A stretch of DNA of 64,000 nt. It comes from Phaeodactylum tricornutum CCAP 1055/1 (lineage: Eukaryota > Bacillariophyta > Bacillariophyceae > Surirellales > Neidiaceae). Below, in pieces: positions 20,823 to 30,654 of the stretch (its first letter is position 1; every line of letters begins with the position of its first letter). The stretch is from positions 186,001-250,000 of the forward strand of contig NC_011691.1 of assembly GCF_000150955.2 (NCBI RefSeq). The letters run 5' to 3'. The translations under genes and the position numbers were made by a program. Under the pieces are notes generated by a model, which had not been told where the DNA came from, made no database searches, and was given only the letters and a program-made list of their open reading frames with translations.

Positions 20823-21482
20823 CTGTCTTTATCTCCAAGCGTATCTTGGCAGATAAAGGCCAACGGGGCCAAAGGCCATTTGACATGCTTCCGTGTCATC
20901 GGGATCATAGGCACAATCGAGGACTCATGCACAGTGAGTAGCTTCCCAAGCAGTGTCAGGCTCACCAAACATGGCAATCCAGGCTGCAGAAAGCAACTGA
21001 GTACAAGGAACACTTGCGAAGCATGAAACTGAAAAAAGCGAAAACAATGAGGAAGGCCACAAAATGTCTCCCAATATTGTTCACATTCATGTTGCCTCAC
21101 TCGTCTATACATGACTACTGGCAAGATCAGTAAAGTAGTTAACTGAAAAAAGCGAAAACAATGAGGAAGGCCACAAAATGTCTCCCAATATTGTTCACAT
21201 TCATGTTGCCTCACTCGTCTATACATGACTACTGGCAAGATCAGTAAAGTAGTTTGAACGCTGATGCCCTTCCTTCCGATAGCATGGATCTCCTCAAGGG
21301 ACAAACCTTTGTCCGTTGTCGTTTCGCAACGGCATAGGACGAGAAACTTCAGCGAGGCACAGAGACTCTAGTCATTGGGAGCATTTTGGGTTTAACGTTT
21401 GGATCGGTATTGTCAGTAGAAAGGATTTTGTTTTTACTAGGGACAGTAAAAAAGCAAAGGCCTCAACCAACAGAAAAGACAA
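20823..21482. repeat. Intergenic region carrying a perfect 114-bp tandem duplication
   Basis: Positions 21027-21140 and 21141-21254 appear identical over 114 bp. Because 114 is a multiple of 3, a minus-strand frame reads through both as a repeated 38-residue unit, but that frame has no recognisable domain and overlaps the TrmB-like gene end, so I do not call it a gene. Exact identity implies a recent event. Confidence 0.85.
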
Positions 21483-21779
21483 ATGGTTTTGACGGAGAGG
21501 CCCTTCCTTTTTGCTTCCTTTTCCTTTCCTTTGACACCCTCACCTGTTCTAACTTCCGTGTCGATCCCCATGCCATCGATAAGATCGCCGACCACTGCCC
21601 CTGTGCCACCTCTCACGACTGCGCCGACAGCTACCCCTGTTCCAGCTCTGTCCACTGCCCCTGTTCCAGCTCTGTCCACTACCCCTGTTCCAGCTCCGAC
21701 GACTTCCTCCGTTTCAGCTCTGATGACCACCCCTGTTTCAGCTCCAACGACTAGCCCGGGTCCGACGCCTAATGTTTAA
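21483..21779 (+). CDS. Small Pro/Thr-rich repeat ORF (possible gene fragment)
   Basis: An ATG-started frame of 98 residues built mostly of TAPVPALS-type repeats over an imperfect 24-nt minisatellite (about 21596-21770). A short hydrophobic start (FLFASFSFPLTPSP) could be a weak signal sequence. Such P/T-rich stalks are common in diatom secreted and membrane proteins. It could equally be a remnant of a larger gene. The repeat gives open frames in other phases too, so the frame alone is weak evidence. Confidence 0.3.
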   Translation: MVLTERPFLFASFSFPLTPSPVLTSVSIPMPSIRSPTTAPVPPLTTAPTATPVPALSTAPVPALSTTPVPAPTTSSVSALMTTPVSAPTTSPGPTPNV

Positions 21780-21969
21780 TTGGTTCTATTTGAGTAAATC
21801 CATTCAGGGATATTCTTCTTAACTGTAAGAAATAGCCAACTTCACAACGTATAGGAAAGGTATATGATGCCAGTCTAAGCGTAGAATCATTTTGTATGGT
21901 TTATTATTCAGGCTGGCCTCTGAAGAAAATTTCAGATGACAGTAACACAACGACACAACTGTAAGCTGA

Positions 21970-22145
21970 AGATACCCCATCGTCCTGCACAGTGGTTGTG
22001 GAATTGTTGGCTCTCACTCTATCTGTAAGGGGCATACGCCAACGCTACAGTTCTGGGAATTGCTCTGTCACAATCCTGCAAGAACCCAAACTTCCAAACT
22101 TTGCTTCATGACAACTTGAATCTGGTTAAACAAGCTGTTAGAGCG
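21970..22145 (+). pseudogene. Decayed partial copy of the TrmB-like gene
   Basis: Nucleotide similarity to 20151-20345 of the upstream methyltransferase gene is visible: shared stretches include CAGTGGTTGTGGAA, GTTCTGGGAATTG and ACCCAAACTTCCAAA-like sequence, in the same order and spacing. The copy has no open frame, covers only the SAM-binding region, and is clearly diverged. It is a relic of a partial duplication. Confidence 0.65.
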
Positions 22146-22589
22146 CAAAGCGCCATAGTTGACGCTTTCTTGACGGCCACCAACAAAATTCTGGCTTGTG
22201 CACTTCAAGGAGTGCATAGGTGCGTCTCGACACTACTTTTACTGTTTATGGCAGTCATGATGCTGCTGGCAGTGTGAGAGGGCTTGGCAGGCATCGCTTG
22301 AATCTGTGTACTGTACCGCATGGTCACGGTGCATGTGCAGATTGGGAGTCTACCGGCTGAAGATTGCCAACGTACCTTTTCCACAAAGATTGTAGATGCT
22401 TTCGCTGCTAATGAATCATAAAACAATTTTACTGACACTACGTAATCTTTTCAATGGGCCGAAATAGGGTAGTTTCGGCCACAAGAAAAACCCGATAAAA
22501 GGATTAGGGAAAGCATCCTTCTTATTTCCGTTGACATGTACTCGGCGGAATTGATTATTCCTACTTTTTTCAAAAAGACAATGCGAAAT
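22146..22589. other. Intergenic region
   Basis: About 440 nt 3' of the tandem-kinase gene. Nothing recognised beyond the end of the methyltransferase relic, which may extend further in very diverged form. Confidence 0.4.
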
Positions 22590-24794
22590 TTACTTCGTAT
22601 GTTTTCCTGGTGGTTTGCTGCCCTTTCCAAAAACCTCACTGACAGCATCCTGTGCTTGAGTCTTTGCTTCTACGGGCCTACTATCCTTACCCATCCATAT
22701 GAAGGCCTTGGCTAGGCTACGCAAACGATTTCGTTGATGGCGTAATCCCCTGAGGGAACCGGAAAGGTTTACGCTCGATAGCTGGTTCGGGTCTTGCTGA
22801 ATCCAAGAACAGCGCAGAGCCTCCCGCATGGACCAGCGCTCCTTAGGATCCGACACGAGTAGGCCTTTGATCAAGGCCTTGGCATCTTTGGAGATGTGTT
22901 TCCAATCGTTCTCCATAAATTTCCAATCGCAGGTTCGAATTTTGAGGAAAAGGTCGGATTGACTGTCTTCCAAAAAAGGTGGATAGCCGACCAATAATAC
23001 ATAGATAATTACGCCGACGCTCCACATATCCACGCGTTGGTCGTGCGGTATATTCTTTAGAATTTCTGGGGCCACGTAAGTGGGCGTCCCCACACGTGTT
23101 GTCAAACTTTCAGGCGTATGTACACGACGAGCAAAGCCAAAGTCACCGAGTTTGATGCGGGCATTATTGAGTTTTGATTCGAGCAGCAAGTTTTGCGGCT
23201 TAAGATCGCGGTGTGCGATACCGGCTTGGTGCAAAGAACTGACCGCCTTGAGGAGGATCAGGGTTAGATCTCGTGCATCCTTTTCGGTGTACTGCGTCTT
23301 TTCCACGATACGATCAAAGACATCCCCGCCCGTCATGTACTCCATAACAATATAGAAACAGTCCTCTTCTTCGTAAAAATCCAAAAGTTGCACCACATAC
23401 TTGTTGCCCATTAACGACTGCATGATCGCTACTTCGTTTAGGACGGCCTCGTCGTCTTTTGGTTGGAGTTCTTTGCGTTGAATCACTTTGACGGCAAAGG
23501 TTTCTTTGGTTTCTAAATGTTGGCATTCCCACACTGTTGCGTACGATCCCTTACGGAGTTTGGTTTTGAGGGTGTACATGTTAGCGAATTTTATTTTCGG
23601 AATACGGGACGTCAAGGGCGTGCCAGGGTTGGATGAGAGTGGCGATGACGGCGGAGTGCTCGTCCCGGAACCCTCCACTGTAGGACTACTGGCAGCACTG
23701 GTGGCCCCTCCCTTGACCTGGAGAGCATCACGGTCCCACTGTGTCAGTTGCTGTGAAAAGGAAATCGCGTCTGGATTCCAAAAAGGGGCCGACGTGGCCC
23801 ATCCCAGGGCGGTCTTGGCCACTCGCCAGGATCGTCGGGCACGAAATTTTTTGAGTTCGGTGATACTGCCCGACAAGTCGGCCGACAGTTCGGTCGTTTT
23901 CTGTCGAAACCAGGGACTCTGTAGGGCGTGTGCGGCCGTCCAACGTTTGTCCACACGCACGGTGAGCAGGTTCGAAATAAGCTGCTTGGCGGCAATCGAG
24001 ACGTGCTTCCAGTGCGCGTCGTGAAAAACAAAGTCGGCGGCGCGGACTTTTCGGAATAAATCTCGGTGATTTTTACCGGCAAATGGCGGGTAGCCGCCAA
24101 TGAGCATGTAGAGAAGGCAACCGACACTCCATAGATCGACACTGCACTTGTAGGGTATCGAAAGCAGTATTTCGGGCGCCACAAAGGCCGGTGTGCCGCA
24201 GCGGGTCTGGCAACCCTTGTCCTGCACGTGTCGGGCAAAGCCAAAGTCGGCCAACAGTATGCTGGTATCGTCCGAGGGACTCTGCAACAACAAATTCTCC
24301 GGCTTCAAATCGCGGTGAATAATGGGATACGGTTTGACCCCGTGCAGGGCGCGCACGGCTTCCAACAAAATCTGTGCCAGTTCGCGGGCATCCTTTTCGT
24401 GGTATGTTTTGCGTTTGGAGAGTCGATCGAAAACGTCTCCGCCGGGGGCGTAATCCTGCACCATATAGAGACTATCCTCTTCAACGAAGAAGTCAATGAG
24501 TCGGACCACGTGCGGATGCGAGAGTTGGAGTATTTCTTGGAGAATGTCGACTTCCCGAAAGACGGCGTCGTCGTCTTTTTTCTGCAAGCGTCGTCGATCG
24601 AGTATTTTGACGGCGTACGTCGCTTCCGGCTGCAGTCGATGCCGACAGGTGTATACGGTCCCGAACGAACCGGACCGTAGACGCTGGTCCGTTTCGTAGA
24701 GCTGTCCAAAAGAGAGCTCCATCCCGAAGGAACGCGCGAGCGAGTAGCCCGGCTCGACCGCACCCAAGTCTAGACGTTGCTGTGGATCGACCAT
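22590..24794 (-). CDS. Tandem double Ser/Thr kinase, CaMK-like
   Basis: The ATG at 24794 gives 734 residues; the frame is open further up to about 25097 without an ATG. Two complete CaMK-type kinase domains lie in series. Domain 1 (about 37-296) has Lys63, Glu81, His-Arg-Asp 160-162, DFG 183-185 and APE 206-208. Domain 2 (about 409-666) has Lys436, Glu454, HRD 528-530, DFG 551-553 and APE 575-577. Both look catalytically competent. Each is followed by a similar basic tail (LSGSITELKKFRARRSW and LSGSLRGLRHQRNRLRS), so a whole kinase-plus-tail unit was duplicated and fused. The tails resemble calmodulin-binding or autoinhibitory helices (inference). No EF-hands, membrane segment or targeting signal seen. 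Confidence 0.92.
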   Translation of the reverse strand: MVDPQQRLDLGAVEPGYSLARSFGMELSFGQLYETDQRLRSGSFGTVYTCRHRLQPEATYAVKILDRRRLQKKDDDAVFREVDILQEILQLSHPHVVRLIDFFVEEDSLYMVQDYAPGGDVFDRLSKRKTYHEKDARELAQILLEAVRALHGVKPYPIIHRDLKPENLLLQSPSDDTSILLADFGFARHVQDKGCQTRCGTPAFVAPEILLSIPYKCSVDLWSVGCLLYMLIGGYPPFAGKNHRDLFRKVRAADFVFHDAHWKHVSIAAKQLISNLLTVRVDKRWTAAHALQSPWFRQKTTELSADLSGSITELKKFRARRSWRVAKTALGWATSAPFWNPDAISFSQQLTQWDRDALQVKGGATSAASSPTVEGSGTSTPPSSPLSSNPGTPLTSRIPKIKFANMYTLKTKLRKGSYATVWECQHLETKETFAVKVIQRKELQPKDDEAVLNEVAIMQSLMGNKYVVQLLDFYEEEDCFYIVMEYMTGGDVFDRIVEKTQYTEKDARDLTLILLKAVSSLHQAGIAHRDLKPQNLLLESKLNNARIKLGDFGFARRVHTPESLTTRVGTPTYVAPEILKNIPHDQRVDMWSVGVIIYVLLVGYPPFLEDSQSDLFLKIRTCDWKFMENDWKHISKDAKALIKGLLVSDPKERWSMREALRCSWIQQDPNQLSSVNLSGSLRGLRHQRNRLRSLAKAFIWMGKDSRPVEAKTQAQDAVSEVFGKGSKPPGKHTK

Positions 24795-25950
24795 AGTGTG
24801 CAGCGCACGAGTCGTCGAGTCGCACTTATCGCTGGCATGCGTCCCCAGTAGCCGACGTCGTTTGGGTGTCGGTGGCGTCGTAGTTTTATCGCCAATCGAA
24901 AGATAGGGAGTGTGTGGCCTCCAAAAGTCAACGAACGACCTGACGGGGTCCAAGCGGACGCTGGACGTCTGTATTGGATTGTCTAGTCGAAGAGAATGAT
25001 GCGATGCGATACGATACGATTCTCGTCTTATTATTGACAGTGATCGACAATGAATGTCACCTATTCTGGCTGTGTTGGTAACTGTAAACACTTCCAAGAG
25101 CTAATTGTAAGAGTGAACTAGACATAGAAACATCCGTACTCGATTCGGAAGAATCTCTCGCACCGAGTTTCGGGCTTTTGCGACTGGGTTTGACCGATTC
25201 CTAAAGTGCGTACTCTCATTGCTAGTGTCCGAGGACGAGCTAGCTAGCGAGTAGAGAGAGAGAGTAGGGGCCATGTTGAAAGTCTGACTATTATTAATTT
25301 CATCGCTCTTTTCTGCAAAGTCGTAGAGAACTACAGTGTGGCAATCCTGATATTGTCTTCAGGATGTCGTCGCTCACAGTTTGAAATTTGAAACTCTTTC
25401 GTTGCCGTCTGGAAACGATCTCTCCGATTAGGCACGTTGCGGTCCGCCCGAGACGACCATGAAGATTGAACCCAGAAACCAAGCAAGGAACCCACCGGGT
25501 GTGCCATGGACTTTCGTACGTTGCCCACACTTTGTGTGTGTATGCGTGTGGACGTACCAGGGTATCTCGCTTATCTTGGATCGGTCCACAGCTTGCTTGC
25601 ACGCGAGAACGATACGATGGGATCCTGTTTTTCTCTTCGACCGGTCTGGTCCAACCGGTCTAGCAATTTGTACCGGACTGTACCTCTCTCTACCAGGGAG
25701 ACTCGCCGTCCTTGAATCCAACCGGTCCGGACTGCTACAATACACACGTCTCGATACCTACGTGATCCCCTCTTGGTCCTGTATACTTACTACCCGAGGC
25801 GTTGCCATCACCCATCGCTACTCACCGTTGCAAAAGCAAACTCCACACTGGCCGTGAACCGCATCCCACGTGTCTCTTCCACAATTCTTTGTTCGACCAC
25901 CACCGCAGCTACCATCCCAACTACCAGAACTGTCTTTAACTCATCACACC
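24795..25950. promoter_or_regulatory. Divergent region between kinase gene and GDS-esterase-like gene
   Basis: About 1.15 kb between head-to-head genes, serving both 5' ends. It contains a short GA run (about 25252-25264) and a GT-rich run near 25530. No separate gene supported. Confidence 0.45.
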
Positions 25951-27636
25951 ATGTCTACTTATTTCGTTGCCTTTGCGTTCATCATCTGGACTTTGGCGTT
26001 ATGGCGACACGTCTCGCGTCGGGCGGCATTCATCAGCGACCCAGACCGGCGTCTCCCGTCCCCTCTCTGGCACGTCCCCGTTGCTTCGTCCCACGGGGAC
26101 CACAACGACCCAATGACTACACCCACCAACGTCAGTCGTACGGTCGAGTCGTTGCTCTCGTTGCGCGTCGGAGACTTGCCTGGCTACACCGGATGGGCCC
26201 GGCCCGTCGGAACACTGTCACCGTACTTTCGACAAGTATCCGACGCCCACGGCCGTCCCACTCGAACCATCGTTACGGTGGGACGCGTCTGGACCGTACG
26301 AGTGGCGTGTACGGGACACGTACGGTGTTTCCGTCCCCAACGGGCCATTCTGGACGTACGTGCGTACGGGCCCAGTGTCGTGGCCGGAATGGTCGTGCCG
26401 TCCCGTGTCCGCCGGGCCTACGACCCATCCAACACCACCGCCAGTCACGACACGATTCCGGGATATTACGATGTGCAAATTGTCTTTCCCGATGCCGGAG
26501 TCTACCACGTCGAAGTAGTCCTGGCCTTTTCCAACGCACCGGCGTGGAACGAATTTCCACTGGCTGGACCCGAACCCGACTACGAAGGCTACCTTCTACC
26601 AGATTTCCCCTTAACCGTGGTTGTCGATCCCGTAGAACTAGTCAGCGAAGATCCTACGACGCACGCGAGTCAAGACAATCGACCAGTATGTACAAACGCA
26701 GACTTGCTCGAAACGTCGCCAACCAGTGCAATAATCAAAGGTCGTTGGAGAGTGTCCGACAAGGTTCAGGACCGACGCTTGGTCGAAGATGCGTACGAGA
26801 TTGATCACAGTCCATCCAACATTAGCCGAACAGGATATGAGCAGGGCGTCAATTCGCTGGGTATTACTATGGCCTTTGAATACCAAAAGTGTAAACTCGC
26901 GACTGTTCACCAAAGTAAGCGGATCTTGATGGTGCCGAAAACGAAGGATTGGTACATTCTGTTCGTTGGTGACTCCAACATGCGGGCACAGCATTTGACC
27001 TTTCAATCTTGGCACGGTCGCGATCGGAATCAATATCCCCAAAGTGGCTACATTTCGACTGCCAAGGGTCTCGCAAAGCAGCTACCCCAAATTAGAGAAA
27101 AACTGAGTGCTTTGAAGAAGCACGCCACTAATCGGACCGAGTTTTACGTCCTGTTCAATGCCGGCTTGCACGACATTGCGCGCCTCTGTAGTCGAAAGTG
27201 GTCCCATGAGAGATTTAACAACGGTGACACCCGACCTTGCGTGGAACAGTATCGGCAGCATCTAGGCGAGCTGATCAATGGCATCAAGGACCTCTCACCC
27301 AAGCTTGCCGTTCTGCAAACAACCATTGCTGGTTGGCCCAAATGGGGCAATTTTGGTTTTGCGTGGCCGCCATCTCAAGGACAACCATTGCCCTTCCACT
27401 CGTCCACATGCCAATCCTTTAATGAGATTGCCTGGGAAGAGGCAACGAAAGCGGATATCTCTGTGATGGATGCGTATTGGTTGACCGTGCCTCGGCCAGA
27501 TCATCGACAAGTCGATAACGAAAATGCGATTGGAAAGCACATGGTACACGTTGGACCAGAGATACACAGCGTTATGCAGCGCAAGTGGATTTCCTTGATT
27601 GAGATTGCCTTGGGAAACGACAACCCAGTCATGTGA
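25951..27636 (+). CDS. Type II membrane GDS-esterase-like protein (NXPE/PC-esterase-like), copy 1
   Basis: From the ATG at 25951 the product has 561 residues. STYFVAFAFIIWTLALW near the N-terminus predicts a signal anchor, as in Golgi type II enzymes. A GDLPGYTGWARP block and a beta-sandwich-like region (DVQIVFPDAGVYHVEVVLAF) follow, then the C-terminal half with FVGDSNMRAQH (Gly340-Arg345), the GDS-x-x-R nucleophile block of the PC-esterase/NXPE superfamily, FNAGLHDIARLC, and TTIAGWPKWGNFGF. A late His-rich block (HMVHVGPEIHS) may hold the catalytic His, but the usual Asp-x-x-His is not obvious. A close paralogue lies on the opposite strand at 51-52.6 kb. Likely a Golgi glycan-modifying (acyl transfer or esterase) protein (inference). 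Confidence 0.65.
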   Translation: MSTYFVAFAFIIWTLALWRHVSRRAAFISDPDRRLPSPLWHVPVASSHGDHNDPMTTPTNVSRTVESLLSLRVGDLPGYTGWARPVGTLSPYFRQVSDAHGRPTRTIVTVGRVWTVRVACTGHVRCFRPQRAILDVRAYGPSVVAGMVVPSRVRRAYDPSNTTASHDTIPGYYDVQIVFPDAGVYHVEVVLAFSNAPAWNEFPLAGPEPDYEGYLLPDFPLTVVVDPVELVSEDPTTHASQDNRPVCTNADLLETSPTSAIIKGRWRVSDKVQDRRLVEDAYEIDHSPSNISRTGYEQGVNSLGITMAFEYQKCKLATVHQSKRILMVPKTKDWYILFVGDSNMRAQHLTFQSWHGRDRNQYPQSGYISTAKGLAKQLPQIREKLSALKKHATNRTEFYVLFNAGLHDIARLCSRKWSHERFNNGDTRPCVEQYRQHLGELINGIKDLSPKLAVLQTTIAGWPKWGNFGFAWPPSQGQPLPFHSSTCQSFNEIAWEEATKADISVMDAYWLTVPRPDHRQVDNENAIGKHMVHVGPEIHSVMQRKWISLIEIALGNDNPVM

Positions 27637-27892
27637 CACTGACGGTAAATATACTTACACTTCTTCACTTGCCCAGTACGAATCCAACTTTTTGATGATA
27701 CTGGTCTGCCCACAAAACGCTTTGCAAAAGAAACCGATACCCATCTAGCCACCTTTTGTGTCAACCAACAATCCTGCCCTACATACCTCTGTGGCTATTG
27801 GAATCAATCGCATAATTTATTTACTGTAAATGAGCTTCAAACCATAACCTGTGCGAGTAAGCTCTAGCTAGGACGGCTCCGCCCAAGTTTCT

Positions 27893-28402
27893 CTACCAAA
27901 ATATTTCGAGCTCCGGTTTGACGATTAGCTCAATATTTGTAATAATGTTTTCGTCCACATAATACAGAAGCTCCGACTCTTCACCGTGTGGATTGCTGGG
28001 TCCCATTCCACCACCTACTTGTCGGGAACCGTAGGCCAGCGATTCTTGCGGCACGATGCGGTGAACGATCACATCCTCGGCGGTGAGGCCAGGAAAGCGA
28101 TCTTCTTCGTCGACCAGAAACTCCAAAGAGTCGCCAAAGGCCGGCTCAACGCTCCATACGGATAGCGGCGACAGTGTACCGTCTTCTTGTACCGCACCGA
28201 GCCGTTCAGTCTTGTTTTCGTCGTTCTGTAGGGAGTACACCACAACATCCATTTCGAGTAGACTGTCCACTTCGATGGACCGCAAACAACTGGCTGCGCG
28301 TTGCCGCTGCAGAAATGAGGTGCCAGACGATATTCCTGACGGGACCCAACCCTTTATAATTGGGAGCAATATGAGGGACAGGAGCGGATTGATGACACGC
28401 AT
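27893..28402 (-). CDS. Small secreted or plastid protein, unknown
   Basis: A 169-residue single-exon product from the ATG at 28402. It begins with a signal-peptide-like segment (MRVINPLLSLILLPIIKGW) followed by a basic Ser/Gly stretch (VPSGISSGTSFLQRQRAASC) that could be a transit peptide, so plastid import is possible with Trp in place of Phe at the cleavage. The mature part is acidic (VEPAFGDSLEFLVDEEDRFPG, ESELLYYVDENI) with no known domain. Regular start, length and codon use suggest a real gene; function unknown. Confidence 0.6.
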   Translation of the reverse strand: MRVINPLLSLILLPIIKGWVPSGISSGTSFLQRQRAASCLRSIEVDSLLEMDVVVYSLQNDENKTERLGAVQEDGTLSPLSVWSVEPAFGDSLEFLVDEEDRFPGLTAEDVIVHRIVPQESLAYGSRQVGGGMGPSNPHGEESELLYYVDENIITNIELIVKPELEIFW

Positions 28403-29256
28403 TCTGTTGGATGCTGCCGAGTGCTTTCGATCGATGGTTTGAATGCCGAATCTCAGGCACGCCGTTCGTCGACTAGCTGGACTGCGATTGGAGGTTTGTA
28501 CTGGTCAAACGCACTGTGCAAAACAATGGTAACTGAACAGCGATTCAGTAAAAAGGGCGGTTCTTCTAATGCCTACATCCTCTATCAAACTGAAAGGATG
28601 GTCTACAGCTGCTACTACTAGTAGTAACCAGAGAGAAGACGGACTCGTCAAGCCAAAAAAGCCGTGGGGCCCCGAAACAAGACCCAACACAACTGCAAAA
28701 CCAGGATTCCTCGTCATCGACATCTATCTCATTCCTCCGGGTGTCCGTCCACTGTTGTCGAAATCTCTTATATAATTCGCTATTTTCGGTATAGGAGTGT
28801 TATTACCGTGTCACGATAAAGTCCAGGCATTCCCCAGTTGGAGAATAAGCCAATCAGAGACAATCTCTATGTCTCACATTTGTCCGGAGAACGGCAGTTT
28901 CTTACCAGGCTTGAAGGCATCGAAAAATCTGAGTGAAGCGTGACCACGACTAGAATGAGGGGTCGAATACGGCGACCAACCGGAGAGGGAACGTTGTTGG
29001 TAATTTTTTTTGTACCACACAACACATATTTATTTCGATCTATTATCCTGGAGGGACGAAACACGACAGAAAAGTAAGGCTGACGGGGCACCTATATGCT
29101 TCAGCAAATAGACGAACCGTTCTTCTCAAAGGTGCCACAATCACAAGACAACGGTTCGGGTGGTGGTAGTCTTACTGTTCGTATTAGAAAATACTGTTTG
29201 CTGGATCATAGTCAACTTCTCTTGCACCGCTCTCTCGAGTCATCGACATAGATACC
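28403..29256. promoter_or_regulatory. Divergent region between small secreted protein and DUF6824 gene
   Basis: About 850 nt between head-to-head genes. Short plus-strand frames near 28570-28775 do not resemble a known protein. No RNA gene seen. Confidence 0.4.
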
Positions 29257-30432
29257 ATGACCAAGAACTCAATGGCACGTACCAATAAGCCAAAGAAGGA
29301 GGCCAAGGGCACTGTGCGTGACGAAGCTGGCGGGGAAATTGTTGATAGCTTTACAACGAACGACGTTGTTCTCGGGAAGGGCAACGGGATCAATTGTTTA
29401 CCGGGCAACGTTCGGTTCCGAAAGGTTATTGACAAATTTAAAAGGCTCTATCACGAAGCGAAGCGTAGTCAAAAGTACACCGTCGCGGATCGCGTGCTGG
29501 ACGAACTGAATCAGCTTTCACCGCCCGCTCGGTTTCTCGAATACCAAGAAGACGAAAGGTTCTTACCAGTCTCACGCAGGCGAGCCCGAGAAAAGACCTG
29601 TCAGGCCTTGCGCGAGAAGAAGGGCGTTGCCAAGCATTCCCGAAACGCCATGCACCACCTTTACACGAAGAGTTCGCTTTATGCGCTCATGAAACCAGCC
29701 ATGGCTTCAGAACCCGCAACTGAAGTGAAGCAAAAGGATACAGCAGCCAAGGATCTGGGCGAGTATGGTATCGCCAAAGCGCCGGCCAAAAAGTCCCGCG
29801 CATCGTCTTCGTTCGACCCCGTTGTCGTCCTCGATCTTACCAAGCCTGACCCCTCCAAGACGAATGCCGAGGCCACTTCCCCGTCTCTCGGAAAAACTCT
29901 CGGGACACAGCCTTCTTTCATCGCCAAGCCGAATGCTTTCACCTGTGACGGCATCGTAAAATCTATAGGAGTCAATGATGTCCTCTACGGTGGTCGTGGT
30001 CGAACGCACTTTTTCCGTGATGCCAACCAGCGTTACCAAACCCTTATCAAGGAGTCGTGCGAGTCCTACCGGAAGTCTTTGTCCAAGCAGAGGATCGGGC
30101 TAGCCATCATTGAACAATGGGCACGTCAGGAGCCTACCGGTCGCTTTCTTCAACAGAATGATGCGGGAATATGGCAAATCATGCCAGAGGCAAGGGTCCT
30201 GGACAAGACCTGTCAAGCTCTAAGGGACTGCAAGCGCACCCTGGTCACCAAGTTGGCCCCGGCGGCTGCAAGCGTCTCGGATGATTCGGTGGAGAGCTCG
30301 AAAAACAACGCACCAGAAGCCAAGACCGTAAACGGGGATGACGACGGCTATGGTGCGGCTTTGCGGCATTCGAATCGGGGTGATGTCGAGACTGCGGCTA
30401 TCCTCACCATGCTCTGCGGTGGGCAATCATGA
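29257..30432 (+). CDS. Double DUF6824-domain protein
   Basis: The 391-residue product has two copies of the diatom-rich DUF6824 domain. Copy 1 (about 33-122) starts NDVVLGKGNGINCLPGNVRFRKV and ends REKTCQALREKK. Copy 2 (about 233-330) starts NDVLYGGRGRTHFFRDANQRYQ and ends LDKTCQALRDCK. Both keep the order NDVx-G-x-G, Phe/Tyr-x-x-Leu, GRFL or ARFL, and KTCQALR. The domain is common in diatom proteins and is suspected to bind DNA or act in regulation (not proven). The middle linker is Pro/Lys-rich with KKSRASSS, a possible nuclear signal. No other domain. Confidence 0.85.
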   Translation: MTKNSMARTNKPKKEAKGTVRDEAGGEIVDSFTTNDVVLGKGNGINCLPGNVRFRKVIDKFKRLYHEAKRSQKYTVADRVLDELNQLSPPARFLEYQEDERFLPVSRRRAREKTCQALREKKGVAKHSRNAMHHLYTKSSLYALMKPAMASEPATEVKQKDTAAKDLGEYGIAKAPAKKSRASSSFDPVVVLDLTKPDPSKTNAEATSPSLGKTLGTQPSFIAKPNAFTCDGIVKSIGVNDVLYGGRGRTHFFRDANQRYQTLIKESCESYRKSLSKQRIGLAIIEQWARQEPTGRFLQQNDAGIWQIMPEARVLDKTCQALRDCKRTLVTKLAPAAASVSDDSVESSKNNAPEAKTVNGDDDGYGAALRHSNRGDVETAAILTMLCGGQS

Positions 30433-30654
30433 GGTGCCAAAACATAGAAGAATATTACAAAGTAAATGATACAGGATTCATGTTAGTTGATTTCTTAGTT
30501 AAAATGCATGCTTTGAAGCTTGGATGCGTTTGTAGAAGCTATGCATTCAATGGATTTGCCCTTGCTTCATCCTATTAATTTATCGTCAATGCTATCAAAG
30601 GACTCCAACACATAGTACAGGTTGTTTTGATGAACTCAGAGATTTTCAACTCAT

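Noticed and set aside
20678-21304. Minus-strand frame containing the 38-residue repeat as a gene
   Set aside because: It overlaps the end of the TrmB-like gene and has no domain; the repeat comes from the DNA duplication.
25773-26804. Plus-strand frame of about 340 codons, Arg-rich
   Set aside because: It overlaps the GDS-esterase-like gene in another phase and is low-complexity.
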